Notes under the pieces: generated by a model
What the model was told of the DNA's origin: nothing
Seen by the model: only the letters and a program-made list of their open reading frames with translations
Database searches by the model: none
Assembly: GCF_003752415.1 (NCBI RefSeq)
Contig: NZ_RKHG01000001.1
Coordinates: 2,790,001-2,854,000, forward strand
Direction of reading: 5' to 3'
Length of the DNA: 64,000 nucleotides
From: Luteococcus japonicus
GTDB lineage: Bacteria > Actinomycetota > Actinomycetes > Propionibacteriales > Propionibacteriaceae
Position numbers and translations under genes: made by a program
In this document: piece by piece, positions 40,667 to 49,377 of the stretch
Layout of the letters: every line of letters starts with the position of its first letter
Position numbering within the stretch: the first letter of the stretch is position 1

Positions 40667-41509
40667 ATGGAATGGTTCGACGTAAACGACAAGGGTTCTG
40701 AGCTAGGACTTCCGCCCATCCAGGAGTTCAAGGTGCATCAGGCGGAGGCCCTTCGGCACGAACCATTGCTTGACGTTGCGGACGAAGAAGCCGCCGGAAC
40801 ACTTCTTCGGGTGGTTCACAGCGACTTGATTGGGCTGGGCACGAACGGGCCCGTCAAGCTCTGGCGCGGCGGTGAACTTGCGACAGCGCAGAAGGCTCTC
40901 GTGGCCGTTCTTTGGCGTTTGGGGTTTGAACTCAACATCCCATGGCGGGATGCGGATGGGTTCCGTGACTACTGGGCGGCGCAGGGCTGTTCGGGCTCTT
41001 GGCAGGCAAGGCGGCTGCTGGTGCGCCAAGTGCTCGACCCCGCATTCGACTTCCTGGATGGTCTGGAGGAGTCGCGCATTCGAGACGAGTTGACCACAGG
41101 AGTCACGTCTCGCCAGTCCTTGGGCTGGCCCGCTGTGGATGCCGAGATTGCGGGTTTGCGCCAACGATTCCAGACCGCGCGCAGTGCCCAGGACTACCGA
41201 GATGTTGGCAACCGGTGCGTGGCGGTAGTGGAGGCATTGAGCGCAGCCGTCTATGACCCAAGCAAGCACCTCCGTGACGGCGAGACTGAGCCTCCCGTAG
41301 CCAAGAGCAAGCAGCGCTTGGAGCGTTACGTCGAGGGCTCGCTGGCAGGCAAGGAGAACCTCGAAGTGCGGGGACTGGCCACAAAAGTCATCAACCTCGC
41401 TCAGGCTGTGAAGCACGCGAGTACGCCCAGCCGTCGTGATGCAGGCATCGCCGCCGACTCAGTCATCCTGCTGGTCAACATCTTGCGCCGCGTGGACCAG
41501 GACCAGTGA
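40667..41509 (+). CDS. Unrecognised protein, possible HEPN-like C-terminus
   Basis: A 280-residue soluble protein and the first gene inside the element. The C-terminal third (about residues 180-280) is helical, with RDVGNRCVAVVEALSAAVYDPSKH and a final NLAQAVKHASTPSRRDAGIAADSVILLVNILRRV. Together these resemble abortive-infection or HEPN-type domains that end in HxxxxxxRxxA plus a hydrophobic helix. That resemblance is an impression, not a match I can verify. No Shine-Dalgarno is visible before ATG 40667. Its end overlaps a possible minus-strand gene. Confidence 0.6.
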   Translation: MEWFDVNDKGSELGLPPIQEFKVHQAEALRHEPLLDVADEEAAGTLLRVVHSDLIGLGTNGPVKLWRGGELATAQKALVAVLWRLGFELNIPWRDADGFRDYWAAQGCSGSWQARRLLVRQVLDPAFDFLDGLEESRIRDELTTGVTSRQSLGWPAVDAEIAGLRQRFQTARSAQDYRDVGNRCVAVVEALSAAVYDPSKHLRDGETEPPVAKSKQRLERYVEGSLAGKENLEVRGLATKVINLAQAVKHASTPSRRDAGIAADSVILLVNILRRVDQDQ

Positions 41510-41889
41510 TGGATGGCTTCGACCTGTTGTTGGTAGCTGATGCGCTGCGGGAGTCCCTGACCGAGCGTGGCTTCACCCATGCGCGCGTGGCCGGTCTGGT
41601 GGCCTCGGGTGGCACCCTGCCAGTCGGCTTGACGCTCTTCCAGTGGCTTGGCTGGCGCGCTCGTACGTCGCAGCTTTGCCTCGTACCACCAGGCGATAGC
41701 AACTGCGCCGGCGACACCCCAGCCCCAGAGCGGTTCGGACCGGGCAAAGTGCAGCGCGAACCGAAGCACAGGAGCAGCTCCGGCGACGTTTGCCACCGTG
41801 CCAACCACCAGTATAACGAAGGTGGCGAGGGCCGTAGTCGGGGCCCATAGATTCTTCCACGTGCGGTGGTGCGTCTCGGCGGTTTGCAT
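41401..41889 (-). CDS. Possible small two-TM membrane protein
   Basis: A 162-residue frame with two convincing membrane segments (APTTALATFVILVVGTVANVAGA, about 16-38; LWGWGVAGAVAIAWWYEAKL, about 54-73) and a basic tail. The last 36 residues are antisense to the preceding plus-strand gene, so the real protein may be translated through that overlap or may be an artefact there. The start diverges from the gene at 41939 with GATACT 4 bases upstream. The hydrophobic pattern favours a real gene; there is no family assignment. Confidence 0.45.
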   Translation of the reverse strand: MQTAETHHRTWKNLWAPTTALATFVILVVGTVANVAGAAPVLRFALHFARSEPLWGWGVAGAVAIAWWYEAKLRRTSAPAKPLEERQADWQGATRGHQTGHARMGEATLGQGLPQRISYQQQVEAIHHWSWSTRRKMLTSRMTESAAMPASRRLGVLACFTA

Positions 41890-41938
41890 GTCCAGTATCT
41901 TGACCGTTCGGGAGGTTCGGTCTCGGTATCCTCATCGC

Positions 41939-42607
41939 ATGGATGCAGTCATTGCTGGTCTCGTCGGCACAGCTGTTGGTGGCGTTATCTCGCTGGTGAA
42001 CACCATGTGGAACTCCAAGGTCCAAGCCAGCACGGCTGAACGCCAGTTGGAGGCCCAGGGGCGGCATGCGGCCCAAGCGGCGACTCGGGAGCACCTGTTC
42101 CAACGGCATAGCGAGTTCTTGGAGGCTGTCGAGCGGAAGATGCGGGCAGCCAACGATGAGGAAGGCCCGGACTATGTCGAGCTGGCCTCGTGGGAGACCG
42201 AGAACTACCTCTTCAATGAAGTGGCGAAGTTGCGTCTGCTGGCGAGTCCCACGACCGTTGATGCTGCGAGCGGCTACGTCGCTGCTGTGATGCAGCAGTT
42301 CAACGTTGAAGGGGCCATCTACCAGTTGCAACGCGAGCGAGGTTTCTTCATCCCGAATTGGGCTCGCGCAAGTCAGCAGGAACAGACAGACGTGGACAAG
42401 CGACGGGGCCTCTATGTTGAGTGCGCTCAAGCCGACCTTGGTCTGGCTGCCCTCAGCGACGCGCTGAGGACCCAGGTGCGAAACCTCCCCGCACTACACC
42501 CTGACTGGTGCGACTGGCGCGACCGCGATGCTTACTACACCAAGCTGGCCGAGACGAGATTGGCAAAGCTATTGCCTGCCTCCGGTGAACAAGATGACAA
42601 GGAATGA
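41939..42607 (+). CDS. Membrane-anchored helical protein of unknown function
   Basis: The 222-residue protein has an N-terminal membrane anchor (AVIAGLVGTAVGGVISLVNTMW) followed by a charged helical domain (ERQLEAQGRHAAQAATREHLFQRHSEFLEAVERKMR). The pattern is common in actinobacterial genomes and prophages without known function. TATCCT lies 6 bases before the ATG, suggesting a leaderless mRNA. The proteins encoded at 48803 and 49378 share the anchor-plus-helices plan. Confidence 0.65.
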   Translation: MDAVIAGLVGTAVGGVISLVNTMWNSKVQASTAERQLEAQGRHAAQAATREHLFQRHSEFLEAVERKMRAANDEEGPDYVELASWETENYLFNEVAKLRLLASPTTVDAASGYVAAVMQQFNVEGAIYQLQRERGFFIPNWARASQQEQTDVDKRRGLYVECAQADLGLAALSDALRTQVRNLPALHPDWCDWRDRDAYYTKLAETRLAKLLPASGEQDDKE

Positions 42608-42628
42608 CCTTGCCTAGGAGCTATCGTT

Positions 42629-43483
42629 TCAAGACTGCTTCGGGAAGGGTGAACTGCGCTCGATGAACAACTCCATCGCACGTCGTTGCATGCCCACGGA
42701 GGCGTACATCGCCCCCATCAGGCTGTCGTCGTTGGGGCTGAGAAGAACATGCTGCCCGCCGGGAATCTCGAACGACTGCTGCCTGTCGGACAGGCCCACA
42801 ATCGCGCCCTGGTCCCCGTGCGTGGCCGCTGACAGTTCCCGCCAGACGAGCGTCATCCACTTCGGAACCCAGGGGTCGGTGATGTCCCCGAATGACATTT
42901 TCGGCAGCTCATCGACGATGTTCACCTTGGCGCCCGCTTTCTGGTAGGTCAGGCCCAGAGCATTGGCCTCGGCGGTGTACAAGGCCTCGTGTTCCCGGTT
43001 GATTTCCGCGACCCGTACGAGGTCTGGATGGTCGGCAGGTACGTCGCCCCACGCCAGTGCAATCTCCTTCTGCAACTTGCGCCGTTGTGCATGCGACTTG
43101 TGCTCGTTGATGGCGATGCAGAGGCCGCGCTTCATGCGTGAGTGGCCGAGGTCAGGTTCGAGCATCCAGGCGGCGTAGAAGGCACACTCGAAGGCCGGGC
43201 GGATGGCCGACCAAGTGGCGAAGGGTCTGATGCCATCCATCTGGAGCATCTTGACGAGCGCGCGGTTGGAGTCGCGGGCTGCGGCCATGAAGCTGCGGGC
43301 CGTGATGTACGTCCGGCGGCCGGTCGCCGTGGCCTCATCGAATCGCCGCTCGGATAGGAGGTTCCCCCGTCGGTGGGCGCTGTTCGCTTCATCAACCTGG
43401 CGGTACAGCAGGTCCAGCGACTTCCAAACCATTGGGAGGTTTCCGAGGTTGGTTTCTCCGACGCGAACCTCTTCAGACGACAT
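42629..43483 (-). CDS. Hypothetical cytoplasmic protein
   Basis: A 284-residue soluble, mostly helical protein. It contains FMAAARDSNRALVKMLQMDGIRPFATWSAIRPAFECAFYAAWML, HKSHAQRRKLQKEIALAWGD and WRELSAATHGDQGAIVGL. The arrangement of an Arg/Glu-containing helical core followed by an SxxTHG motif is like proteins grouped as DUF5677-type, but I cannot confirm that. GGAGG eight bases before the ATG at 43483 supports the start. Convergent with the gene at 41939; probably cargo. Confidence 0.65.
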   Translation of the reverse strand: MSSEEVRVGETNLGNLPMVWKSLDLLYRQVDEANSAHRRGNLLSERRFDEATATGRRTYITARSFMAAARDSNRALVKMLQMDGIRPFATWSAIRPAFECAFYAAWMLEPDLGHSRMKRGLCIAINEHKSHAQRRKLQKEIALAWGDVPADHPDLVRVAEINREHEALYTAEANALGLTYQKAGAKVNIVDELPKMSFGDITDPWVPKWMTLVWRELSAATHGDQGAIVGLSDRQQSFEIPGGQHVLLSPNDDSLMGAMYASVGMQRRAMELFIERSSPFPKQS

Positions 43484-44315
43484 GACCCCCGCCTCCTTGC
43501 TGCCTCGTCCGTCGAGCGTCGGCGGAGCTGGAAACAGGCTACTGATTCCAGCACCGACTGAACGCGCCAGCCAGTCAGTGGGTTCCCTCCGTCAGCGATA
43601 GCTGAGCCCTGGATAGTGCCGGTGCTGGGCAGCAAAGGCTCAACTAAGAGAGGCTCCTTCGTCGCCTCTGGCGTTTCAGTCCGGCACGGTCGGGACGTGC
43701 CGTCCTGCACCCTCGGAACGCTCTCTGCACGACCACCTCTGGGAGGACTTTGCACTCCCCATCTTCTCGTCTTCTGCGTTCTCGCTCTGCCTTGCTTGGC
43801 ACGTCCCGCGTCTTCGTCCATCCGTTCTTGGGTATCTCGTTTTCGCACCCGCCCGGCTGCTCGGTGGCACCCCACGTCATCGCGTTCGACCTCAAACTGC
43901 GTTGCGCGCCCTGGCGTGCTTCATCACCTGACTGCCTACACCTCCGGACACCGCCAATTGGCCCTGTCCCTATCGCGTCCGCGTGGTCCCTCCAGCCATC
44001 GCACGGCGACTGCACCCACGCCCTCGGCCATACGGTCCCGGAGCTGTACTCGGCCATCGGCGGCCACGAGCGACATCCAGCGCCAGCGGACCATCACGCC
44101 GTGCCTCTGCGGCACCGGAGCAGCTCAACCCTGTCCTGCCCTTCTTGCTCCTTGTCGTCCTGTTCCCGTTGTGCTCCATGGAGGGGTTGAGCTGCACAGC
44201 CCTGAGGTCGCCCACTGCTTGGGCATTTTCGGAGATTCGCCAGCACTCTGGATGGCTGGCGATAACCAGTTCCTGATGCTCGGATGCGCGCATCAGACCA
44301 CGACACTGTAGGGGC
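43484..44315. other. 832-bp stretch with no supportable gene
   Basis: Open frames exist on both strands (for example 43616-44311 plus and 43644-44057 minus), but their products are Ser/Pro/Arg/Cys-rich with no fold-like pattern, no ribosome sites and no consistent frame preference. I see no tRNA, no long inverted repeat and no direct repeat. It may be a decayed gene or a long untranslated region. Confidence 0.5.
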
Positions 44316-45143
44316 ATGACGAACGCGCGCTCGCTGACCGATGCCACCGACCTCATGCTGCTAGGAGTCGGTCGCCAGGCGGTCGAAGATTTCATCGAGT
44401 TGGAGCGTCGGGAACCGGCCACCGCGCGCGCCTCCTGGCGCAGCCTGCTGGGTGAAGACGCAGACTTGTCGGTGCCAGACCGCGTCGGTCTGGTGATGCG
44501 GGATGGTGACTTGCTGCGCCGCGCCATGGAGCTGACTGACCACCTGCCTGACGGTTTCGACGCTGCCATTGAGTCCTGGTACTACGGCGACCTCGATGCC
44601 GCGCGTCCGGCCCTGCTGGCGTTCCAGAAGGCTTCCCCCGAGCGCGCCTCGCACACCTTCGCTGTTGTCGTCCAGCAGGTCTCGCTGGCCACCGTGGGTG
44701 ACATCGTGGAGGAGCGCGGATGGACCTTCGATGATGCTGTCGCGGAGTGCGCCAGGCTCTGCGGTCTGCTCGGCGCTGGCACCATTGCGGACGCCGTCGG
44801 CTTCCCCGCCATCGAGCGTGCTGCACACCGTCTGGACACGGAGCTGGTCGCCGGTCAAGGCATCACCGAGCGGACACGGGAACTGCTCGCGTGGGCGGAG
44901 AAGGCAGACCCCCAAAGGCTCGCCGTGGTCTGGGGTTCGCTGCTCACCGTGACCTACCTCGCGCGCGCTGACCTCGATGTTGAGGTGCCCGTCCTGGAGC
45001 ACCCGCGACGCCTTCCTGAGGTTGTCGATTGGGTGCAGGAACAGACGCTCGATGAGCGTCTGGCGAAGCTTGCATCGTGGTTCGATGCACGGCGTCTGGA
45101 TGACCTTGTCTGTACACGCACCGTCGAGCTGGTGCGCCTGTGA
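44316..45143 (+). CDS. Hypothetical protein, first of a coupled pair
   Basis: A 275-residue, acidic, largely helical cytoplasmic protein (LMLLGVGRQAVEDFIELERREP; AARPALLAFQKASPERASHTFAVVVQQVSLATVGDIVEERGW; a final LASWFDARRLDDLVCTRTVELVRL). It has no recognisable catalytic motif or membrane segment. The stop overlaps the next start by one base (TGATG), so the two products are probably made in fixed ratio and may form a complex. Family not recognised. Confidence 0.65.
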   Translation: MTNARSLTDATDLMLLGVGRQAVEDFIELERREPATARASWRSLLGEDADLSVPDRVGLVMRDGDLLRRAMELTDHLPDGFDAAIESWYYGDLDAARPALLAFQKASPERASHTFAVVVQQVSLATVGDIVEERGWTFDDAVAECARLCGLLGAGTIADAVGFPAIERAAHRLDTELVAGQGITERTRELLAWAEKADPQRLAVVWGSLLTVTYLARADLDVEVPVLEHPRRLPEVVDWVQEQTLDERLAKLASWFDARRLDDLVCTRTVELVRL

Positions 45144-45838
45144 TGGCCTGGTCCGGCGCACCCCGACCGAGTGCGCGCGATGCCATGGTGACGGTGGCCC
45201 AGTCGCTCTGTGAACCGCTGCTGTCGCGACATCAACTGGGGTGCGCGATGTCGCGTCTGGGCGGTCTTCCCGACCCCGTGTTCGCGCGGGTGCTGGGCAC
45301 TTTCTCCTGGGGACTGGTGGCAGCCGGCATCACCGAACCTGGCGTCGCCGTTGCGCTACCCAGTGGCGCGGTTATGAGCACCTACGGTCTGTCTGACCCC
45401 CAGCTTGGAGTCGGCGCGTGGATAGCCAAGACCGATGGTGGAGGGGGCGACTGGCAGTGGTATCGCTACGGCCTGGAACGCACCGATTTTGGCGGCGAGG
45501 ATGCTGATGACGCTGACCTGGACATCCAACTATGCGCACTGCCGGTGGGCCTGAGCACGCGCGATGCCATCCTGGCTGCCGCGCCCTTCTGCGGCCTCGA
45601 ACAGGCGATGTTCGCCGTCGAGGAATGCCGTCACATGCGCGACTACTGGACCAAGACCAGCGGGGTGAACGCGTGGTACTGGAGCGTTCAGTTGCTGGCC
45701 TGGCAGTTGCGCCAACAGCGTGGCTTGGACTGGCCCACGTTGTACCGAGCTGCTTTGGTGGCGACGGAGTTGGAGCTTGGGATGGACGAGGCCAAGGCGA
45801 TGCTGTTGGCGGACATCGACGCCATTGAGACGAGCTAG
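45143..45838 (+). CDS. Hypothetical protein, second of a coupled pair
   Basis: A 231-residue soluble protein. The middle is beta-rich and aromatic (GAWIAKTDGGGGDWQWYRYGLER), with an acidic FGGEDADDADLDIQLCALP loop, and the C-terminus is helical (YWSVQLLAWQLRQQRGLDWPTLYRAALVATELELGMDEAKAMLL). The ATG at 45143 overlaps the upstream stop; a GTG at 45140 is also possible. No family recognised. A 368-base gap without a gene follows to 46207; its last 50 bases hold an operator. Confidence 0.6.
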   Translation: MAWSGAPRPSARDAMVTVAQSLCEPLLSRHQLGCAMSRLGGLPDPVFARVLGTFSWGLVAAGITEPGVAVALPSGAVMSTYGLSDPQLGVGAWIAKTDGGGGDWQWYRYGLERTDFGGEDADDADLDIQLCALPVGLSTRDAILAAAPFCGLEQAMFAVEECRHMRDYWTKTSGVNAWYWSVQLLAWQLRQQRGLDWPTLYRAALVATELELGMDEAKAMLLADIDAIETS

Positions 45839-46156
45839 ACCAGCACCACGAACGGCCGATGAACCGCACGATGAACGAGCGAAGCGAGCTGAGGGAGTGT
45901 GGGTGAGTCAGGGGAGTGAGTATGAATTCCGAATAGACCCCCGGCTTGCTCGACTCGCCCCGTGAACCGCTCTCCTGACCGACGCCGCATGGGATGCCCA
46001 CCACTCATGCCCTCTGGCCTGTCACCACTGATGCACATGGCCAGCCACCCTCTGTGGTCTTCGCTGCACTCGACGCAGGTGTTCGCCCAGCATCGGCGTT
46101 GCTCGCTCGGGGTGCACCAGGCGTCACGAATGCACCGCAATCCATGAAACAACGCC

Positions 46157-46199
46157 CTATACACCATAGATTAGAATACGTCACTCTATGGTGTATAGT
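46157..46199 (+). promoter_or_regulatory. Operator/promoter with 14-bp inverted repeat before the 46207 operon
   Basis: CTATACACCATAGA (46157-46170) and its exact reverse complement TCTATGGTGTATAG (46185-46198) flank a 14-base spacer. Each arm is itself a rough palindrome (CTAT-N5-ATAG), so there may be two dimer sites. The right arm overlaps a TATAGT -10 (46194-46199) that is 7 bases before ATG 46207, so bound repressor would block a leaderless promoter. Confidence 0.7.
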
Positions 46200-46206
46200 A
46201 GGTGTT

Positions 46207-47439
46207 ATGGAAACGTTGGCATCGTACGCGCAGGGCACCCCGGTTGAGGCTGCCTATGCTGTGGCGACCGCTGCCTGCGTGCAGGGAAAGACCTCTCGGA
46301 TGGCATGGAACATCCTCTGCGCTGCTCGTCCCGAGTGCTCGTCGCTGGAACCCCAGTGGCCCCGTATCTGGAGCCGTTCTCGGGGTTCTCTCGCCACCGG
46401 TCCCGCCCCTGAGCGCCGTCTGCAAACCGCACGCCGCGCGGTGGCCCACGCGCTCGATGACCGTCCCCAAGGTCGGGGTGTTGCGCAGGCCCGACGGCTC
46501 CAGGCCGTCGTGTGTGCTCGCATGCTCGACCGCCCCGACGGCGCTGACTGGCGCAGTCTGATGGCGTCCGAACCCACGCTGGCGCTGCTCACCGGCGTCA
46601 GGTCCGCACGCCCCTCCATGGCGCGCGCCGAGGAGCTGGGCTGGCTCACCATCGACCGTCGCGGCAAGGCCCGTCCGCCGGCCATCAAGCCCGGTAGGTG
46701 CCACGGTTCCATGCGCTGGACACCCTGGGCCATCGACGCCGTGGACGCACTGGTGGAGCGCCGTCCAGACAACATCGTGGCCCAGCTCATCATGCTGGCC
46801 GAACACCCCGTCTGGGATAGCTGGAGTCCCACTGTCTGGGTCTGCGCGCTCGAAGTGGCCACCCACACAACGCTCCAATCCCGCGCGGCCTACAGCAAGG
46901 CGAAGGCGGTCCTGGAGGAGTGGGATTGGCCCATGCTTCACCCCGAGACCATGCGCGACTGGGCCGACCGCGTGGCCCAGGAGACTGGTGCCGCTGCGGC
47001 CCGGGCTGATGCCGAGAAGGCCCGAGAAGAACGCAAGCGGGCACGCCTTGCGGAGGCTGACGAGGTCGGCCGTCTGCGCGCCCTGGTGCCTGCCGCGCCG
47101 AAGCGCAAGCGCGCCTTGGATGCATGGTTCTCCGGCGTCCTCGCGGCAATGCGGGCGGAGCCGGATGGCGCTGCTGAAGTCCGACGCTCGATGCTCCGCA
47201 AGCTTGCGAAGGTCGAGACTGCACCCGAGCGTGCGTGGGTCCAATGGCTCGCCACTGCATGGGCCGAGAAGTCGCCTGTGACCGGCGTCGAGGATGCCGA
47301 GAAGGAGCGCGCTCGGCGCTTGGCTGTTGTCCCCTTGGTCGTCGTCACCGTGCTCGGTGATGCACCCCAGGTGGACCCCCGGATGGTCGCCCATGTGGAG
47401 GCTGGCGTCGCATGGATTGCTCGGAAGGATGCCCACTGA
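46207..47439 (+). CDS. Unrecognised 410-residue protein, head of a three-gene operon
   Basis: A cytoplasmic protein with a mixed N-terminal half (LASYAQGTPVEAAYAVATAACVQGKTSRMAWNILCAARP; SEPTLALLTGVRSARPSMARAEELGWL, which could be a helix-turn-helix) and a central charged coiled-coil stretch (AARADAEKAREERKRARLAEADEVGRLRALVPAAPKRKR, about residues 275-315). Trp is frequent. The leaderless TATAGT promoter is embedded in a large operator, so it is probably tightly regulated and could itself be a DNA-binding protein. The stop overlaps the next start (TGATG). Confidence 0.65.
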   Translation: METLASYAQGTPVEAAYAVATAACVQGKTSRMAWNILCAARPECSSLEPQWPRIWSRSRGSLATGPAPERRLQTARRAVAHALDDRPQGRGVAQARRLQAVVCARMLDRPDGADWRSLMASEPTLALLTGVRSARPSMARAEELGWLTIDRRGKARPPAIKPGRCHGSMRWTPWAIDAVDALVERRPDNIVAQLIMLAEHPVWDSWSPTVWVCALEVATHTTLQSRAAYSKAKAVLEEWDWPMLHPETMRDWADRVAQETGAAAARADAEKAREERKRARLAEADEVGRLRALVPAAPKRKRALDAWFSGVLAAMRAEPDGAAEVRRSMLRKLAKVETAPERAWVQWLATAWAEKSPVTGVEDAEKERARRLAVVPLVVVTVLGDAPQVDPRMVAHVEAGVAWIARKDAH

Positions 47440-48314
47440 TGTGCGGGTCCCATGAAGCGTGCCAGCACTCCTGCTGCACCAGCGCAGGGCGCTCTGCACG
47501 ACGACGTGCAGCCCGGTTGGCGGCTGCTGGTGTGAGCACCGAGCGCGTCCCAGCGACCTATCTCCTGGGCGGCGTCGAGCACCGTCTTCGGCTCGTGGAG
47601 GACGGCGAGGTTGAGCCCGAGGTCGCCACCGAGGATGCCAGTCCTGCCGTGCGCGCTGCCGCCCAACTCCGCGCGGCCATGCTGAGCGCCGAGTGGCCGC
47701 ATGGCACTCCGCGCGAGGTCCTGCTGCATGCGCAGCACAACGGGAACCCCGAGGTGCTCCGCGATGCTTTCGATGAACTGATGCGCCGTGGGGATGAACT
47801 GGCCGCTGCCCGCATGCTGACTGAGGATGCCCCCGTGGATGTGCTCCAGCGTGCCTCCGTATCGGGCCTGTCGGGCGTGAGTGCTGGTGCGCGCATCCAA
47901 CTCTGGGAACGCGGCCATCTGACCGGGGAGGAACTGATGACCAAGGGCACGGTGAACGAGCGCGTGGCCACCGTGCGACGCATCCAGAAGGCAGCGCCGG
48001 AGCTGCTGACCATCGCTGCACAGGACCCCTCGCCAAGGGTCCGACGCATTGCTGCGAGTGCACCCCAGCTCCCCGCGAGTGCGGCACTGGTGCTGGCCCG
48101 CGACGCCGACCGCGAGGTCAGGTTGCGGCTGGTGCAGCGACCCCAGTCCGCTACCCGCGAGGTCATCGAGACCGTCGCAGGTCAGGCCAGTATTGAGCGA
48201 GATGCTGAGATGCTTTGGGCCTGCCGCGTGTGTGACCCCAGCCTGTTCGAGGGGTTGTTCGGGTCCCTGTTCGATGACCTGCTGGACTCGCTGCTGGGGG
48301 ATGGCGCGGCATGA
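47439..48314 (+). CDS. HEAT-like repeat protein with a cysteine-rich N-terminus
   Basis: A 291-residue protein. The N-terminus has a Cys/His cluster (MCGSHEACQHSCC, possibly metal-binding) and a basic segment (RSARRRAARLAAAGVS). The remainder consists of degenerate helical repeats of the HEAT/leucine-rich-variant type, clearest in DPSPRVRRIAASAPQLPASAALVLARDADREVRLRLVQRP. Such repeats mediate protein contacts. The ATG at 47439 overlaps the upstream stop, and the gene overlaps the following peptidase gene by 4 bases, so all three are coupled. Confidence 0.65.
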   Translation: MCGSHEACQHSCCTSAGRSARRRAARLAAAGVSTERVPATYLLGGVEHRLRLVEDGEVEPEVATEDASPAVRAAAQLRAAMLSAEWPHGTPREVLLHAQHNGNPEVLRDAFDELMRRGDELAAARMLTEDAPVDVLQRASVSGLSGVSAGARIQLWERGHLTGEELMTKGTVNERVATVRRIQKAAPELLTIAAQDPSPRVRRIAASAPQLPASAALVLARDADREVRLRLVQRPQSATREVIETVAGQASIERDAEMLWACRVCDPSLFEGLFGSLFDDLLDSLLGDGAA

Positions 48315-48757
48315 CCGAGCTGCTCCAGGATGCGGCCCAGCTGCCCGAGGTCGCCCGCTGGCATGAAGTCGGCCACGTCCTGGCAGGTGCATCGCGGGGA
48401 GCCACCTTCCATGGATTCCGTGGCCGGGTGCCCGGCGTGCAAAGCGCCAGCACGGTGATGGCGCTGCCGGATGGTTGGACGCTGGAGGACCAGGTCACAC
48501 TCCTCTTGGGCGGGTACTGGGGCGAGGTTAGAAGCAAGGGCCAGATGGATGCTGATGCGGTCGGGGATGCCCTCGCTCGGGAGTGGGCCATCACCACGGA
48601 CCCCCACGCGGATGCCCGGCAACTTGCAGCCCTGATGGCCCGAGGCGTTCGGGTCCGGCCCCTCATCGACCGACTCGATAGGGAGTGCCTGGCTGGCCTC
48701 AGTTCGATGGTTCTGGATGGAGTGGGGCTCGAAGGCGCACTCATGGCCGCTGCGTGA
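48311..48757 (+). CDS. Stand-alone M41 (FtsH-protease)-like metallopeptidase domain
   Basis: A 148-residue protein with a zincin motif HEVGH (WHEVGHVLAG, about residues 18-22), then LLLGGYWGEV and MDADAVGDALAREWAI. These follow the order of the FtsH peptidase domain (HEAGH, LLGGRAAEE, SNDLxxAT), where the Asp of the last block is a zinc ligand. There is no AAA+ domain and no membrane helix. It could cleave a repressor or toxin of the element, in the way ImmA-type peptidases do in other integrative elements; that is inference. The ATG at 48311 overlaps the HEAT gene. Confidence 0.65.
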   Translation: MTELLQDAAQLPEVARWHEVGHVLAGASRGATFHGFRGRVPGVQSASTVMALPDGWTLEDQVTLLLGGYWGEVRSKGQMDADAVGDALAREWAITTDPHADARQLAALMARGVRVRPLIDRLDRECLAGLSSMVLDGVGLEGALMAAA

Positions 48758-48802
48758 GGGCGGACATTTCTGCTGATTTGGAAGGGTGGTCCTGCGGGGC
48801 CC

Positions 48803-49372
48803 CTATGTGCGCTGCCGGTCTTGGGCAGCTGCGGCCGACTCGATGGCCTTGGGCTGGTCTGACGCGAGGACGCCGTCGGGCGAACTCAACATGTGGTTCG
48901 CTGCCACAAGGAAGCGGTCCCGCTCGTGCTCCCACTCGTCGGGGTTCTTCTTGCCGACGAACAGCGCCTGCGTTGCTGAGGTCAACGCACGGGCGGCCTG
49001 GGCCACATCGGCGGTTGCCAACAGTTCGACTCTGCCCATGGCTCGCACGAGGTCGGTGAAGCGGTAGTCCTCATGGATGTCCCCGGGGTCAAGTGCATCG
49101 TCGTGGTCGTACCAGAACTTGTAGACGGCATCCACTTCCTTGTCTGCGGCATCCAAGAATTGGCTGACTGCGTCTCGTCGGTCTTCGTATCTATGTTCTG
49201 CTGCCGCGATGCGTGCCCGTGCCTGCTCCGACTCCAATGCGCTCTGGGCAGCCTGCTGTGCCATGTGGAGTGAGTGGCGATTGCTGAACAGCAGCGTGAG
49301 CAGCGAGAAGACGCAGCCAACTATCCCGGCTTGCAGCAGGAGCCTGCCTGCTTCGGCTAGACCATGACCCAT
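48803..49372 (-). CDS. Membrane-anchored helical protein of unknown function
   Basis: A 189-residue protein with one N-terminal membrane segment (LLLQAGIVGCVFSLLTLLFS) and a charged helical domain (HMAQQAAQSALESEQARARIAAAEHRYEDRRDAVSQFLDAADKEVDAVYKFWYD), ending VGKKNPDEWEHERDRFLVAANHML. It has the plan of the protein at 41939 and shares the DxWxxxRxRF-xxAA ending with the gene just upstream on the same strand. The start is taken at the ATG 49372; longer frames run into non-family sequence. Function unknown. Confidence 0.65.
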   Translation of the reverse strand: MGHGLAEAGRLLLQAGIVGCVFSLLTLLFSNRHSLHMAQQAAQSALESEQARARIAAAEHRYEDRRDAVSQFLDAADKEVDAVYKFWYDHDDALDPGDIHEDYRFTDLVRAMGRVELLATADVAQAARALTSATQALFVGKKNPDEWEHERDRFLVAANHMLSSPDGVLASDQPKAIESAAAAQDRQRT

Positions 49373-49377
49373 GGTGC

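Noticed and set aside
43616-44311. 231-codon open frame in the gene-free stretch
   Set aside because: Composition is Ser/Pro/Arg/Cys-rich without secondary-structure pattern, no ribosome site, and competing frames are equally open.
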